DNA of 29,860 nucleotides from Bacteroidales bacterium (GCA_900771365.1 CAAGNU010000184.1:1-29860); one strand, 5' to 3'; counted from the stretch's first letter, positions 7,673 through 15,087 are shown. Program-made: numbers and translations. The notes: a model not told the origin generated them from the sequence alone.

Positions 7673-9586
7673 ATGCAGCATTCACCTCATCAAATGACCC
7701 CTCTTACCGACTCCAGGCCGAACCTGCTGGAGCTTCTTGCTCCCGCCAAGAACCTCGATCAGGGCCGCGAGGCTATCAATCATGGCGCGGATGCTGTATA
7801 CATCGGTGCTCCTGTTTTTGGTGCCCGCGTGGCCGCAGGCAACAGTATTGAGGAGATAGAGCAGCTGGCACGCTACGCCCATCTCTACCATGCCAAGGTC
7901 TTCGCCACGGTAAATACGCTCCTCTTCGACGATGAAGTGGAGGCTGCGGTGAAGCTTATACATCAATTATATAATGCTGGAGTGGATGCGGCTATCATTC
8001 AAGACCTCGGCCTCTTAGAGTGCGACCTCCCCCCCATAGAGCTTCATGCCAGCACGCAGACCCACAATGCCTCTTCGGAGCGGGTGAAATTCATGGAGCA
8101 GGTGGGCTTCAGCCGCGTGATACTCGCTCGTGAGACCTCGCTGGAGCAGATGCGTGAGATACGTCGTGAGACCCATGTCGACCTTGAAGCCTTCGTTCAA
8201 GGTGCCCTCTGCGTGAGCTACAGCGGACAATGCTACATGAGCCAGTATCTCAACGGGCGTAGCGGCAACCGCGGTTGTTGTGCCCAGCCGTGTCGCTCTT
8301 CTTATGATTTATGTGATGAGCACGGCAACCTCCTTCGAAAGAGCGAGCACCTTCTCTCCCTCAAAGACTTTTCGGCTGCACATCACTTGCGTGAGATGAT
8401 TGCTGCGGGCATTACCTCCTTCAAGATAGAGGGCAGGCTCAAGGACATGAGCTATGTGAAGAACGTTACGGCCTATTATCGCCGTCTTCTCGACAACATC
8501 ATGGCTTCGGACAGCAGCCTCGTCCCCGCCTCCTCGGGTCATTGTGAGTTCTATTTCATGCCCGATTTGGAAAAGACTTTCAACCGCGGCTTTACCGACT
8601 ATTTCCTACAGGGTCGCGCCCCTATGGCTACTCTTTCCACTCAGAAATCAATAGGCAAACGTTTAGGCAAAGTGACGAATATAGAGGGCAACCGCGTCAC
8701 GCTCAAAACCTCCGAGCCCCTTGCCTCGGGCGATGGACTCTGTTTCTTCACACCCAAGAATGAGCTGGAAGGTTTCTTTGTCAATCAGGTTCAGGGAAGC
8801 ACGTTTCAGCCTAATCGTATGCCGCAGACCTTGGCCGTGGGCACCATGTTATGGCGCAACAACGACCAAGCTTTTGAAAAACAGCTCCAAGGTATCAGCG
8901 CACAGCGTAAGATAGCTGTCGCCATCACGCTCACAGAGGCAGAAGATGGCTTTGCGATGTCCCTCGTTGATGAAGATGGCTGTGAGGCCTCGGCCACGAT
9001 AGCATGCAGCAAAGAGCTGGCACAGAACCGCGAAAGAGCCTTGGAAAATATAGACCGCCAAAGCCGCAAATTAGGAGACACCCCCTTCCTCGCTTCCGAA
9101 GTCCGCTACAGCTGTGCCCAACCTTACTTCATTCCCGCATCCTTGCTCAATGAGCTTCGCCGTAAGGCCGCGGCAACCCTCGAAAACACGCGTATCGAAA
9201 CGCATATATCGCAGAGAGGGCAGAGATTGAAAGGCGATGCTGCTGCACCCTATTTTGAGACCAAGATTGACTATCGTGCCAACATCCTCAATAGTCGTGC
9301 CGAGCAGTTCTATCGCCGCCATGGCGTGGAGGAACTGGAATACGGTGTCGAAAAAGAGCTTGACTATCGCGACAAGGCTCTCATGACCACCAAATACTGC
9401 CTCCGCTACGAACTCGGAGCCTGTCTCATGGGCAAGAACAGCCCCAAGGGTCACCATGATGCCATCCCCGCGGGCACACTCTACCTACGCAACAACAAGA
9501 ACCTCTTTCGTCTCGAATGCGACTGCAAAGAGTGCCTGATGCGTATCTACCTTGCCAAATCGGAGTCCAAGAAAAAGCAAGGGTAG
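7673..9586 (+). CDS. U32 family protein, probable RlhA-like RNA hydroxylase
   Basis: The 637-residue length is close to E. coli RlhA (YdcP), which hydroxylates C2501 of 23S rRNA. Older databases call this family collagenase-like U32 peptidase. The N-terminal barrel starts LELLAPAKNLDQGREAINHGADAVYIGAP. The conserved Cys cluster is Cys180, Cys187, Cys202, Cys203 and Cys207 (CVSYSGQC and GNRGCCAQPCR), proposed to hold an iron-sulfur centre. ITSFKIEGRLKDMSYV follows, then a C-terminal half of the DUF3656 kind. A further cysteine group, CDCKEC, lies near the end. An rRNA or tRNA hydroxylase is more likely than a protease, though the exact RNA target is an inference. The TAG stop lies inside the 11-bp repeat array at 9583-9626. 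Confidence 0.88.
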   Translation: MQHSPHQMTPLTDSRPNLLELLAPAKNLDQGREAINHGADAVYIGAPVFGARVAAGNSIEEIEQLARYAHLYHAKVFATVNTLLFDDEVEAAVKLIHQLYNAGVDAAIIQDLGLLECDLPPIELHASTQTHNASSERVKFMEQVGFSRVILARETSLEQMREIRRETHVDLEAFVQGALCVSYSGQCYMSQYLNGRSGNRGCCAQPCRSSYDLCDEHGNLLRKSEHLLSLKDFSAAHHLREMIAAGITSFKIEGRLKDMSYVKNVTAYYRRLLDNIMASDSSLVPASSGHCEFYFMPDLEKTFNRGFTDYFLQGRAPMATLSTQKSIGKRLGKVTNIEGNRVTLKTSEPLASGDGLCFFTPKNELEGFFVNQVQGSTFQPNRMPQTLAVGTMLWRNNDQAFEKQLQGISAQRKIAVAITLTEAEDGFAMSLVDEDGCEASATIACSKELAQNRERALENIDRQSRKLGDTPFLASEVRYSCAQPYFIPASLLNELRRKAAATLENTRIETHISQRGQRLKGDAAAPYFETKIDYRANILNSRAEQFYRRHGVEELEYGVEKELDYRDKALMTTKYCLRYELGACLMGKNSPKGHHDAIPAGTLYLRNNKNLFRLECDCKECLMRIYLAKSESKKKQG

Positions 9587-9626
9587 CTCCAGCATTGCTT
9601 CGCTGTAGCTTCGCTCCGAGGGTGGA
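9583..9626. repeat. 11-bp tandem repeat array, locus 2 (four units)
   Basis: Units are 9583-9593 (GTAGCTCCAGC), 9594-9604 (ATTGCTTCGCT), 9605-9615 (GTAGCTTCGCT) and 9616-9626 (CCGAGGGTGGA). The last two resemble consecutive units of locus 1, including its diverged final unit. The array begins at the stop codon of the U32 gene. Confidence 0.8.
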
Positions 9627-9848
9627 ATTAAGGTGTGGATTCTACGCCATAGAGATGCAAATGGCCTTCAGCTCTTCGAATTTTCTGCGAAAGCAGTGCA
9701 AAAAATATTTTTTCTTGCACAGAAAAAGTCGTTAATTATGGATTAGTGGAAATTCATAATTAAGTAATAATCAACGTAGTTGTGTGGACTTCGGATTCTT
9801 GTCGGAAAATTAGGGGAAAAAATAGGTTTTTTCCTTGAAAAATGATTG
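9627..9848. other. gene-free stretch with a hairpin
   Basis: No coding region is visible. A perfect 9-bp inverted repeat, TTAATTATG at 9732-9740 with CATAATTAA at 9755-9763, has a 14-base loop. Bases 9634-9645 (GTGGATTCTACG) are the reverse complement of 119-130. It is AT-rich towards the promoter of the next gene. Confidence 0.5.
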
Positions 9849-9856
9849 TACTTTTG
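9849..9856 (+). promoter_or_regulatory. -7 promoter element (TACTTTTG)
   Basis: TACTTTTG fits TAnnTTTG and is the best candidate for the gene at 9942. No TTTG lies at the ideal -33 distance, only T-rich sequence, so this is less certain than other promoters here. The leader would be about 80 nt and contains an AGAAAGGAG Shine-Dalgarno-like site just before the ATG. Confidence 0.5.
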
Positions 9857-9941
9857 CATCGTGAAAAAATCACAGTACGAGGCCTTGTGCGGAGTACATG
9901 ATATAACAAAAATGAATCTATAAAAAGAAAGGAGTATCATT

Positions 9942-11003
9942 ATGAAAATGTCTCGTTTTATAAGCATCGCACTTTTGGGTGCTGCTTTGATAGCCACTCC
10001 CGTTTATGCTCAGCGCGGAGGCGGTGGCCGTTCTGGTGGCGGTAGTAGCAGTGTAAGCCGCAGCTCAGGCGGCAGTTATAGTGGTGGCGGTCGCTCAGGC
10101 GGCAGCTACAGCAGCTCTAGCCGCAGTTCATATAGCGGCAGCAGCAGTCGTAGTAGCAGCTATAGTAGTAGCCGTAGCAGCTATTCGTCCACACCTCGCA
10201 GCTCTTATAGTAGCTCCAGCCGTTCCTCCTCGGATTACAGTTCAACCCCGCGTTCTACGGTTAGCAGTTACAGCCGTGGCTCCTCCAGCTATGGTACGAG
10301 CCGTAGCGACTCCTACTCCTCTGCGAGAAATGCAGGTCAGAGCCGCAATGTCGCAAGCCAGATTCGCAGCAGGACGGGTTCGGCTCCCACCAGTGTTAGG
10401 TCTACCGAGACGGGTCGTGGTGGTGCAGTACGTGCAGGCGAAAGCGGCCGTGCCCAAGTTAGCGGCCGTCCCGCAGGCGTGGCTCCTACTCCCGCAGGCG
10501 GATATGCTCGTCCCGGCAATCCCGGCGGCGTGATGCCTCCCTCACATCGTCCGATGCACCCAGCACCTTATTTCTGGCATCCTCATCATCACTGCATGGT
10601 GCATTGTCATCCCCTCTTTTGGGATCCGTTCCCTCCCAGACCCTTTTATTGGCCCGGATTCTGGCTGTATTGCGATAGCTATTGGTATGACTACCATGTC
10701 TCCGACATCGTTGTGGTTCGCGAGTATGTGAAGGAAAGCTACAACATTGAGCTCATCTCCTATGCAATTAGCGGCGACTATATGTACGCTCTCGTGGACG
10801 ATCCCGATGGCCACACCTACATCCAAGTATACGACAAGAATGACAAACTTCTCGCAGAGCAGCAGGTTAGCCGCAAGTACTGCAAGATGGAAGTTGATGC
10901 TCAGAACGGCGGATGCTGGATTATGAAGAAGCATGACAAAGACCCCTTACTTTTCTTCTACACTCCTGATGGGCAGCTTCTCATCTATGAGGCCGACAAA
11001 TAG
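9942..11003 (+). CDS. exported Ser/Gly/Arg/Tyr-rich protein with His/aromatic segment
   Basis: The 353-residue product has a clear signal peptide ending in VYAQ. Residues about 24-140 are low complexity, mostly Ser with Gly, Arg and Tyr (repeats like RSSYSS and SSSRSS). Residues about 195-250 form a Pro/His/Trp/Tyr-rich stretch with PHHHCMVHCHP and FYWPGFWLYCDSYWYDYH. Residues about 255-353 form a compact-looking beta-rich domain (YMYALVDDPDGHTYIQVYDKND). An AGAAAGGAG site about 8 bases before ATG 9942 supports this start over the ATG at 9948. The gene is single, with a terminator directly after. I do not recognise the family. The His/Cys/aromatic part could bind a metal or wall polymers, but this is speculation. 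Confidence 0.8.
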   Translation: MKMSRFISIALLGAALIATPVYAQRGGGGRSGGGSSSVSRSSGGSYSGGGRSGGSYSSSSRSSYSGSSSRSSSYSSSRSSYSSTPRSSYSSSSRSSSDYSSTPRSTVSSYSRGSSSYGTSRSDSYSSARNAGQSRNVASQIRSRTGSAPTSVRSTETGRGGAVRAGESGRAQVSGRPAGVAPTPAGGYARPGNPGGVMPPSHRPMHPAPYFWHPHHHCMVHCHPLFWDPFPPRPFYWPGFWLYCDSYWYDYHVSDIVVVREYVKESYNIELISYAISGDYMYALVDDPDGHTYIQVYDKNDKLLAEQQVSRKYCKMEVDAQNGGCWIMKKHDKDPLLFFYTPDGQLLIYEADK

Positions 11004-11051
11004 GACATAGGAATTCATCATTATTCTTTACAATATAAGTTATCTTACAAT

Positions 11052-11085
11052 AGCAGGAGCTCTCACAAAGAGCTTCTGCTTTTTT
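11052..11085 (+). terminator. rho-independent terminator
   Basis: AGCAGGAGCTCT (11052-11063) pairs with AGAGCTTCTGCT (11069-11080) with one G-U pair, a 5-base loop and a run of T to 11085. It lies about 50 bases after the stop of the Ser-rich protein gene. Confidence 0.9.
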
Positions 11086-11114
11086 AATGGGTTGCTATTT
11101 TTCTCGAAAAAAAG

Positions 11115-11146
11115 TTTGGCTATGTAAAAAAAAATGTGTAATTTTG
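11115..11146 (+). promoter_or_regulatory. promoter of tnaA
   Basis: TTTG at 11115-11118 is followed after 20 bases by TAATTTTG at 11139-11146. The 26 bases 11127-11152 are identical to 20591-20616, the promoter of the gene at 20704. Transcription would start near 11153, giving a leader of about 195 nt. Confidence 0.75.
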
Positions 11147-11158
11147 CAAATCCAAAAT

Positions 11159-11239
11159 ATGAATAAGGTCAGTCGAAATATCAATATACGTGCAGGCTTC
11201 TTAAATATTAAGAAGAGAGACGTTTATGACTGTTTATAG
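11159..11239 (+). CDS. possible leader peptide ORF upstream of tnaA (26 codons)
   Basis: An ATG only a few bases after the predicted transcription start opens a 26-codon frame that ends at TAG 11237-11239. The peptide starts MNKVSRNINIRAGF and ends KKRDVYDCL. E. coli tnaA is controlled by a leader peptide, TnaC, whose Trp codon is essential; this frame has no Trp, so it is not a simple TnaC equivalent. It overlaps the hairpins described for the leader. There is no Shine-Dalgarno sequence. Coding is plausible from position alone. Confidence 0.3.
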   Translation: MNKVSRNINIRAGFLNIKKRDVYDCL

Positions 11240-11260
11240 GTCATAAGACATGCCCGTCTT
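11197..11260 (+). promoter_or_regulatory. structured tnaA leader: three consecutive hairpins
   Basis: Three inverted repeats follow one another: CTTCTTAA 11197-11204 with TTAAGAAG 11208-11215; TTATGAC 11224-11230 with GTCATAA 11240-11246; AAGAC 11245-11249 with GTCTT 11256-11260. The last two overlap by two bases, so they could be alternatives. A weaker CCCC/GGGG pair lies near 11276-11291. No known riboswitch class was recognised. Confidence 0.45.
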
Positions 11261-11348
11261 GTGATTGCATTTTTCCCCTTTAATTCGGGGCGAAATCATT
11301 TATTTTGGAATCATTATTTATATTTAACAACATTAAAAGTATAATATT

Positions 11349-12725
11349 ATGGAATTACCATTTGCTGAAGCGTGGAAAATCAAGATGGTTGAACCCATTA
11401 AGAAATCCACCCGCGAAGAACGCGAAAAATGGCTCGAAGAAGCCCACAACAACATCTTCATGCTGAAGAGCGAACAGGTTTACATCGACCTTTGCACCGA
11501 CTCTGGTACCGGCGCTATGAGCGACCGTCAGTGGAGCGCTATGATGATGGGCGATGAGAGCTATGCCGGCGCACGCTCTTTCTATCACTTCAAAGATACC
11601 GTCACCGAGCTCACCGGCTTCCCCTTCGTGATTCCTACGCACCAGGGTCGCGCTGCTGAGAACGTCCTGTTCTCCTACCTCGTCAAACCCGGCAACATCA
11701 TCCCCGGCAACGCTCACTTCGACACCACCAAGGGTCATATCGAGAGCCGTAAAGCCTTCGCTATCGACGTCACTTGTGATGAAGCTCACGACACTCAGCT
11801 CGAAGTTCCCTTCAAAGGTAACGTCGGCCTTGAGAAACTTGAGAAGGTTCTGAAAGAGAACCAGGGCAATGTCCCCTTCATGGTCCTCACCGTCACCAAC
11901 AACACCGTAGGCGGCCAGCCCGTGAGCATGCAGAACATCCGCGAGACTTGCGAACTCTGCCACAAATACGGCGTGCCCGTGAACATGGATAGCGCTCGTT
12001 TCATCGAGAACGCTTATTTCATCAAGACCCGCGAGAAGGGCTACGAGAACAAGACCATCCGCGAAATCGCTAAGGAAATGTTCAGCTATGCTGACAGCAT
12101 GACCATGAGCGCTAAGAAGGACGGCCTCGTCAACATGGGCGGTTTTATCGCTACCCGCAAGGAAGAGTGGTACGAAGGCGCTAAGCGCTTCTGCATCCCC
12201 TTCGAAGGCTTCCTCACCTATGGTGGTATGAATGGTCGTGATATGGACGCTCTGGCTGTCGGTCTGCAGGAAAACTGCGAGTTCGACATGATCGAGACCC
12301 GTATCAAGCAGGTTGCTTACCTCGCTGCTAAGCTCGATGAGTATGGTATTCCCTATCAGCGTCCTGCTGGCGGCCACGCCATCTTCGTTGATGCTGACAA
12401 GGTCCTCACCCAGATTCCTAAGGAGGAGTTCCCCGCACAGACCCTCACTTGCGAACTCTATCTCGAAGCCGGTATCCGTGCTTGCGAAATTGGCTACGTC
12501 CTCGCTGACCGCGACCCCGTGACCCGCGAGAACCGCTTCGGCGGTCTCGACTTCGTCCGCCTCTGCATCCCCCGTCGTGTCTATACCAACAACCACATGG
12601 ATGTTATTGCTGCCGCTCTTAAGAACGTTTACGATCGTCGCGACACCATCAAACGCGGTTTGGAAATCACCTGGGAAGCTGAGCTCATGCGTCACTTCAC
12701 CTGCCAGTTCCGCCGTCTCAAATAG
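11349..12725 (+). CDS. tnaA: tryptophanase (tryptophan indole-lyase)
   Basis: This PLP enzyme splits L-tryptophan into indole, pyruvate and ammonia in the cytoplasm. The 458-residue protein closely follows the Bacteroides type (MELPFAEAWKIKMVEPIKKS, DRQWSAMMMGDESYAG, IPTHQGRAAEN). Lys257 in MSAKKDG is the PLP Schiff-base lysine. Three sites separate it from tyrosine phenol-lyase: Asp125 in HFDTTKGH (Thr in the lyase), Ile381 in CEIGYVL (Arg there) and His449 in MRHFTCQF (Phe there); all three are tryptophanase-like. Codon use is strongly biased, as in highly expressed genes, which also leaves the opposite strand open over the whole gene. It is transcribed alone, with its own promoter, long leader and terminator. 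The organism should be indole-positive. Confidence 0.97.
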   Translation: MELPFAEAWKIKMVEPIKKSTREEREKWLEEAHNNIFMLKSEQVYIDLCTDSGTGAMSDRQWSAMMMGDESYAGARSFYHFKDTVTELTGFPFVIPTHQGRAAENVLFSYLVKPGNIIPGNAHFDTTKGHIESRKAFAIDVTCDEAHDTQLEVPFKGNVGLEKLEKVLKENQGNVPFMVLTVTNNTVGGQPVSMQNIRETCELCHKYGVPVNMDSARFIENAYFIKTREKGYENKTIREIAKEMFSYADSMTMSAKKDGLVNMGGFIATRKEEWYEGAKRFCIPFEGFLTYGGMNGRDMDALAVGLQENCEFDMIETRIKQVAYLAAKLDEYGIPYQRPAGGHAIFVDADKVLTQIPKEEFPAQTLTCELYLEAGIRACEIGYVLADRDPVTRENRFGGLDFVRLCIPRRVYTNNHMDVIAAALKNVYDRRDTIKRGLEITWEAELMRHFTCQFRRLK

Positions 12726-12746
12726 TCTGCGACTGACATACATCAT

Positions 12747-12777
12747 AAAAGCTCCGACCTTTCAGGCCGGGGCTTTT
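12747..12777 (+). terminator. rho-independent terminator of tnaA
   Basis: AAAAGCTCCGACCT (12747-12760), loop TTC, AGGCCGGGGCTTTT (12764-12777) form a 14-bp stem with one mismatch and one G-U pair, starting 22 bases after the tnaA stop. Confidence 0.88.
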
Positions 12778-12812
12778 GATTTGTAGAATAATAAGTTTCT
12801 AGCTATAGTAAA

Positions 12813-13361
12813 ATGAGTTTGAACGATTATATCTTTCAAAAGCCGATCATACAAACAGAGCGGTTGATACTTCGTCCTCTTGTGGAATCTGATGAGGTAG
12901 CGCTAAGAGAATGATTGGCAGATAAGTCTATCTATAAGTATTGGGGGAAAAGTGCTAGCAAAACAGATAAAGATCCATCGCTTTTATTCAAGAAAGAGGC
13001 TCGTCCGACAAAAAGCTTTCATCTGGGCATAGAGCATAGAGGTGCGAATAAGATTATCGGCGAGATATGGGTATATTTGATAGAGAACGATAGAATGGCA
13101 AAAGTTGCAATTCGAATGTCGCCGGCGTTTCACGGCAAAGGGCTGGCTACAGAAGCTGTAACGGCCATGACGAAATTCTGCTTTACACATACTGAGTTGC
13201 AACGCTTGTGGACCGATGTAGATGTCTGCAATACGGCTTCCGTCAAGGTGCTCGAAAAATGTGGCTACCAGCGGGAAGGCTGCATCAGGCAAGGAAAGAT
13301 GGTCAGCACATGGTGCGACTATTATATCTACGGCATCTTGAAGACAGATATGCCTATTTGA
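12813..13361 (+). pseudogene. GNAT acetyltransferase gene (RimJ/RimL-like) broken by in-frame TGA
   Basis: From ATG 12813 the frame reads MSLNDYIFQKPIIQTERLIL then RPLVESDEVALRE, stops at TGA 12912-12914, and continues without shift as LADKSIYKYWGKSASK to 13361. The joined 182-residue product is a normal RimJ/RimL-type N-acetyltransferase. TERLILRPL starts the domain, RMSPAFHGKGLATEAV is the acetyl-CoA loop and NTASVKVLEKCGYQREG is the C-terminal motif. Relatives usually have Trp at the stop position (REWLADK), so a single TGG to TGA change explains it. A TTG at 12915 could restart translation, but would lack the first strand. Trp is TGG elsewhere in the window, so general TGA recoding is unlikely. 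It is either a recent pseudogene or a sequence error. Confidence 0.85.
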
Positions 13362-13392
13362 ATCCAACCGCTCACCAAATGAGCTGTTTGTG

Positions 13393-13459
13393 TAATGGAC
13401 AAAATTAGTGGTCAGACTTATCGGAGAGTTTTCTAAAAAACCATTAATTTTGTCCATTA
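13393..13459. repeat. 19-bp inverted repeat between convergent genes
   Basis: TAATGGACAAAATTAGTGG (13393-13411) pairs with CCATTAATTTTGTCCATTA (13441-13459) with one G-U pair; the loop is 29 bases. It lies between the broken GNAT gene and the minus-strand anti-sigma candidate, so it may terminate either. The large loop is unusual for a terminator, and a small mobile-element remnant is possible. Confidence 0.65.
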
Positions 13460-13463
13460 TACC

Positions 13464-14486
13464 TTACTTCACGCCATAAACCTTCTTTACAATGTGCCAT
13501 TGTTTTCTCACGTCAGATGTGGGCATCCCTTGTGGTGCCATCTTGTCGTATAGGTCGGCATATTTAGTTCCGTTTGCTTTTTCTTTTTTCGCCCATTGCA
13601 TCAATTCTTCATCTGAAAAATGTTTGATAGGTATGTCCTTTCGATAAATAATATTTTTAATACCAACACTATCAAGCATGGCAGTCGCTCGGTCAATATC
13701 CTCTTGCTTGGTTTCGGTACTTGAATAGATATATACTCTAAGATGAGGAACGTTTTTCACCTGTTCGAACTCTTTTGCGACACACCATCCGTATGATGTC
13801 ATCTCCCAATTTGTGCAAGAGCAATTCATCCAATTGCCTTCTTGGGCTTTGTGATTAGTAATGTAAATCTTACCATGACCAGGGAGTAGAATTGTCATAT
13901 CTCGCGGTAGGTTGCCTTTGACTGAATTTGGCACAATAACATCAGTTGTGATGAGGTTAACGGTCATATTGTCTTTAGTCTCGGTCATTTCAAATTTTCT
14001 CAAATCTTTGTTGGATAGATTAGGTATGCTTTTCTCATCAAAAGGTACTCCGTTAAACATCATAGTCAGATTTCGTTTTGCTTTACCCCACTTGGACCAC
14101 ATCATATAACGGAAGTTCTTTTCTTCCAACCAATTGCTATCATTATGGCAAATCCACGTCCCTGGATATACGTTAATGCAATAACCCATAATATCGTCAG
14201 GAGCATCACTTTTGAAGAGACAAACCAATTGCTCGGTGCCAACACTGGTATCGATTACCACATCCTTCTTTGGCTCAGTTTTTTCATAGAGGTCCGATGC
14301 TACTACCAAACCGCCAAGACATAGTGCAATAATCAGGGCTGCGGCAACTTTTCTTGTCATACTACTATTTTTTAAGAATGACAGATTGCTTTGTGATTTG
14401 CTTTCGATAACGTCGTGTTCGAACTTTGCCCATTCTGCATTGATGTCGGGCATTCCAATCTTTTTATCAATTTCTTCGTTCTTCAT
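13464..14486 (-). CDS. membrane protein, probable anti-sigma partner with plug-like and ExbD-like segments
   Basis: The 340-residue product has an N-terminal cytoplasmic part of about 43 residues, one membrane segment (VAAALIIALCLGGLVVASDL, about 46-65) and a long periplasmic part. It starts one base after the stop of the ECF sigma gene, so the two are translated together, which is the usual place for an anti-sigma factor. The periplasmic segment MMFNGVPFDEKSIPNLSNKD, ending in LITTD, resembles the TonB-receptor plug motif (IDGVP...dIesI.VLK...ItTK). Further on, HLRVYIYSSTETKQEDIDRA and MLDSVGIKNIIY resemble the periplasmic domain of ExbD/TolR. These domain matches are by eye and not certain. 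Base composition is more AT-rich than dxr or ppiD nearby. Confidence 0.65.
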   Translation of the reverse strand: MKNEEIDKKIGMPDINAEWAKFEHDVIESKSQSNLSFLKNSSMTRKVAAALIIALCLGGLVVASDLYEKTEPKKDVVIDTSVGTEQLVCLFKSDAPDDIMGYCINVYPGTWICHNDSNWLEEKNFRYMMWSKWGKAKRNLTMMFNGVPFDEKSIPNLSNKDLRKFEMTETKDNMTVNLITTDVIVPNSVKGNLPRDMTILLPGHGKIYITNHKAQEGNWMNCSCTNWEMTSYGWCVAKEFEQVKNVPHLRVYIYSSTETKQEDIDRATAMLDSVGIKNIIYRKDIPIKHFSDEELMQWAKKEKANGTKYADLYDKMAPQGMPTSDVRKQWHIVKKVYGVK

Positions 14487-14487
14487 A

Positions 14488-14979
14488 TTATTTTGAGGGA
14501 TTTAGTATGGCTCTTAATTTTGAGAGGGAATGGGTGATGTGCTTGTTCACGGCAGACGAGCTGATGCCAAGTACCTCAGCCGTCTCTTCGTAGGTTAGGT
14601 CGTCGTAGTAATGCAGGGATAGGACACGCCGATCCTGTTCTGTAAGGCTTTTCTCAATAGCCCTGTGTAGCTCTTGCATCAGTTCCTGATGTTCGGCGTC
14701 TTCAGGCTTGTCCTCATTGATAGTGAGGCCTCTTCTCAGTTCGTTTCTATGTTTTATTTTCTGCAAGGTGTGAAGACATTGATTCTTCGTAGCAGTGAGC
14801 AGATATCCGATTTCCGCGCCCTCACTGATTTTCGGCTTCTTATGCCATACTTCAGTGAACACTTGGTTTACAGCATCTTTAGCATCCTCCTCGTCTTCTA
14901 CAAGCGAGTATGCCACGCGATACATCATCGGATAACTCTCCTTGAAAATCTTTTCAAATTGTTGAGCGGTGTAATCCAT
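14488..14979 (-). CDS. ECF-type RNA polymerase sigma factor
   Basis: The 163-residue length and two-domain layout fit group 4 (ECF) sigma factors. Region 2 is near residues 8-50 (MMYRVAYSLVEDEEDAKDAV, then FTEVW). Region 4 is near 105-155 (DRRVLSLHYYDDLTYEETAE, then VLGISSSAVNKHI), a clear helix-turn-helix. There is no sigma region 3. Its gene is followed one base later by the probable anti-sigma protein. A possible ECF-type promoter lies upstream at 15029-15058, suggesting self-activation. Target genes cannot be told from the window. Confidence 0.9.
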   Translation of the reverse strand: MDYTAQQFEKIFKESYPMMYRVAYSLVEDEEDAKDAVNQVFTEVWHKKPKISEGAEIGYLLTATKNQCLHTLQKIKHRNELRRGLTINEDKPEDAEHQELMQELHRAIEKSLTEQDRRVLSLHYYDDLTYEETAEVLGISSSAVNKHITHSLSKLRAILNPSK

Positions 14980-15028
14980 TAGCCATATTATTTTTGTTCA
15001 TTTGCCTATAAGACCCTCGAAATGCCCG

Positions 15029-15058
15029 ATTCAATACCCCCAGCCATAAAAAAGTTCC
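15029..15058 (-). promoter_or_regulatory. possible ECF sigma promoter (autoregulation)
   Basis: On the minus strand GGAACTT (15058-15052) is followed after 15 bases by TATTGAAT (15036-15029). GGAACTT is the -35 core of several ECF sigma regulons. It is located 50-80 bases before the sigma gene start. The -10 part is not a recognised consensus, so confidence is low. Confidence 0.35.
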
Positions 15059-15087
15059 AGATTTTACCATTTTTTGGAATGACGAGT

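Noticed and set aside
7673..9586. U32 protein as a secreted collagenase
   Set aside because: It has no signal peptide; the Cys cluster, length and C-terminal DUF3656-like half fit the RNA-hydroxylase branch better.
11349..12725. Tyrosine phenol-lyase in place of tryptophanase
   Set aside because: Asp125, Ile381 and His449 are the tryptophanase residues at the three positions that differ between the two enzymes.
11355..12746. 463-codon open frame on the minus strand, covering all of tnaA
   Set aside because: It is a shadow of tnaA. The strong codon bias of tnaA avoids codons that would give stops on the other strand. The product has no recognisable domain.
12912..12914. TGA read as Trp (recoding) in the GNAT gene
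   Set aside because: Trp is encoded by TGG throughout the other genes and no other in-frame TGA was seen in recognised genes, so a mutation or error is simpler.
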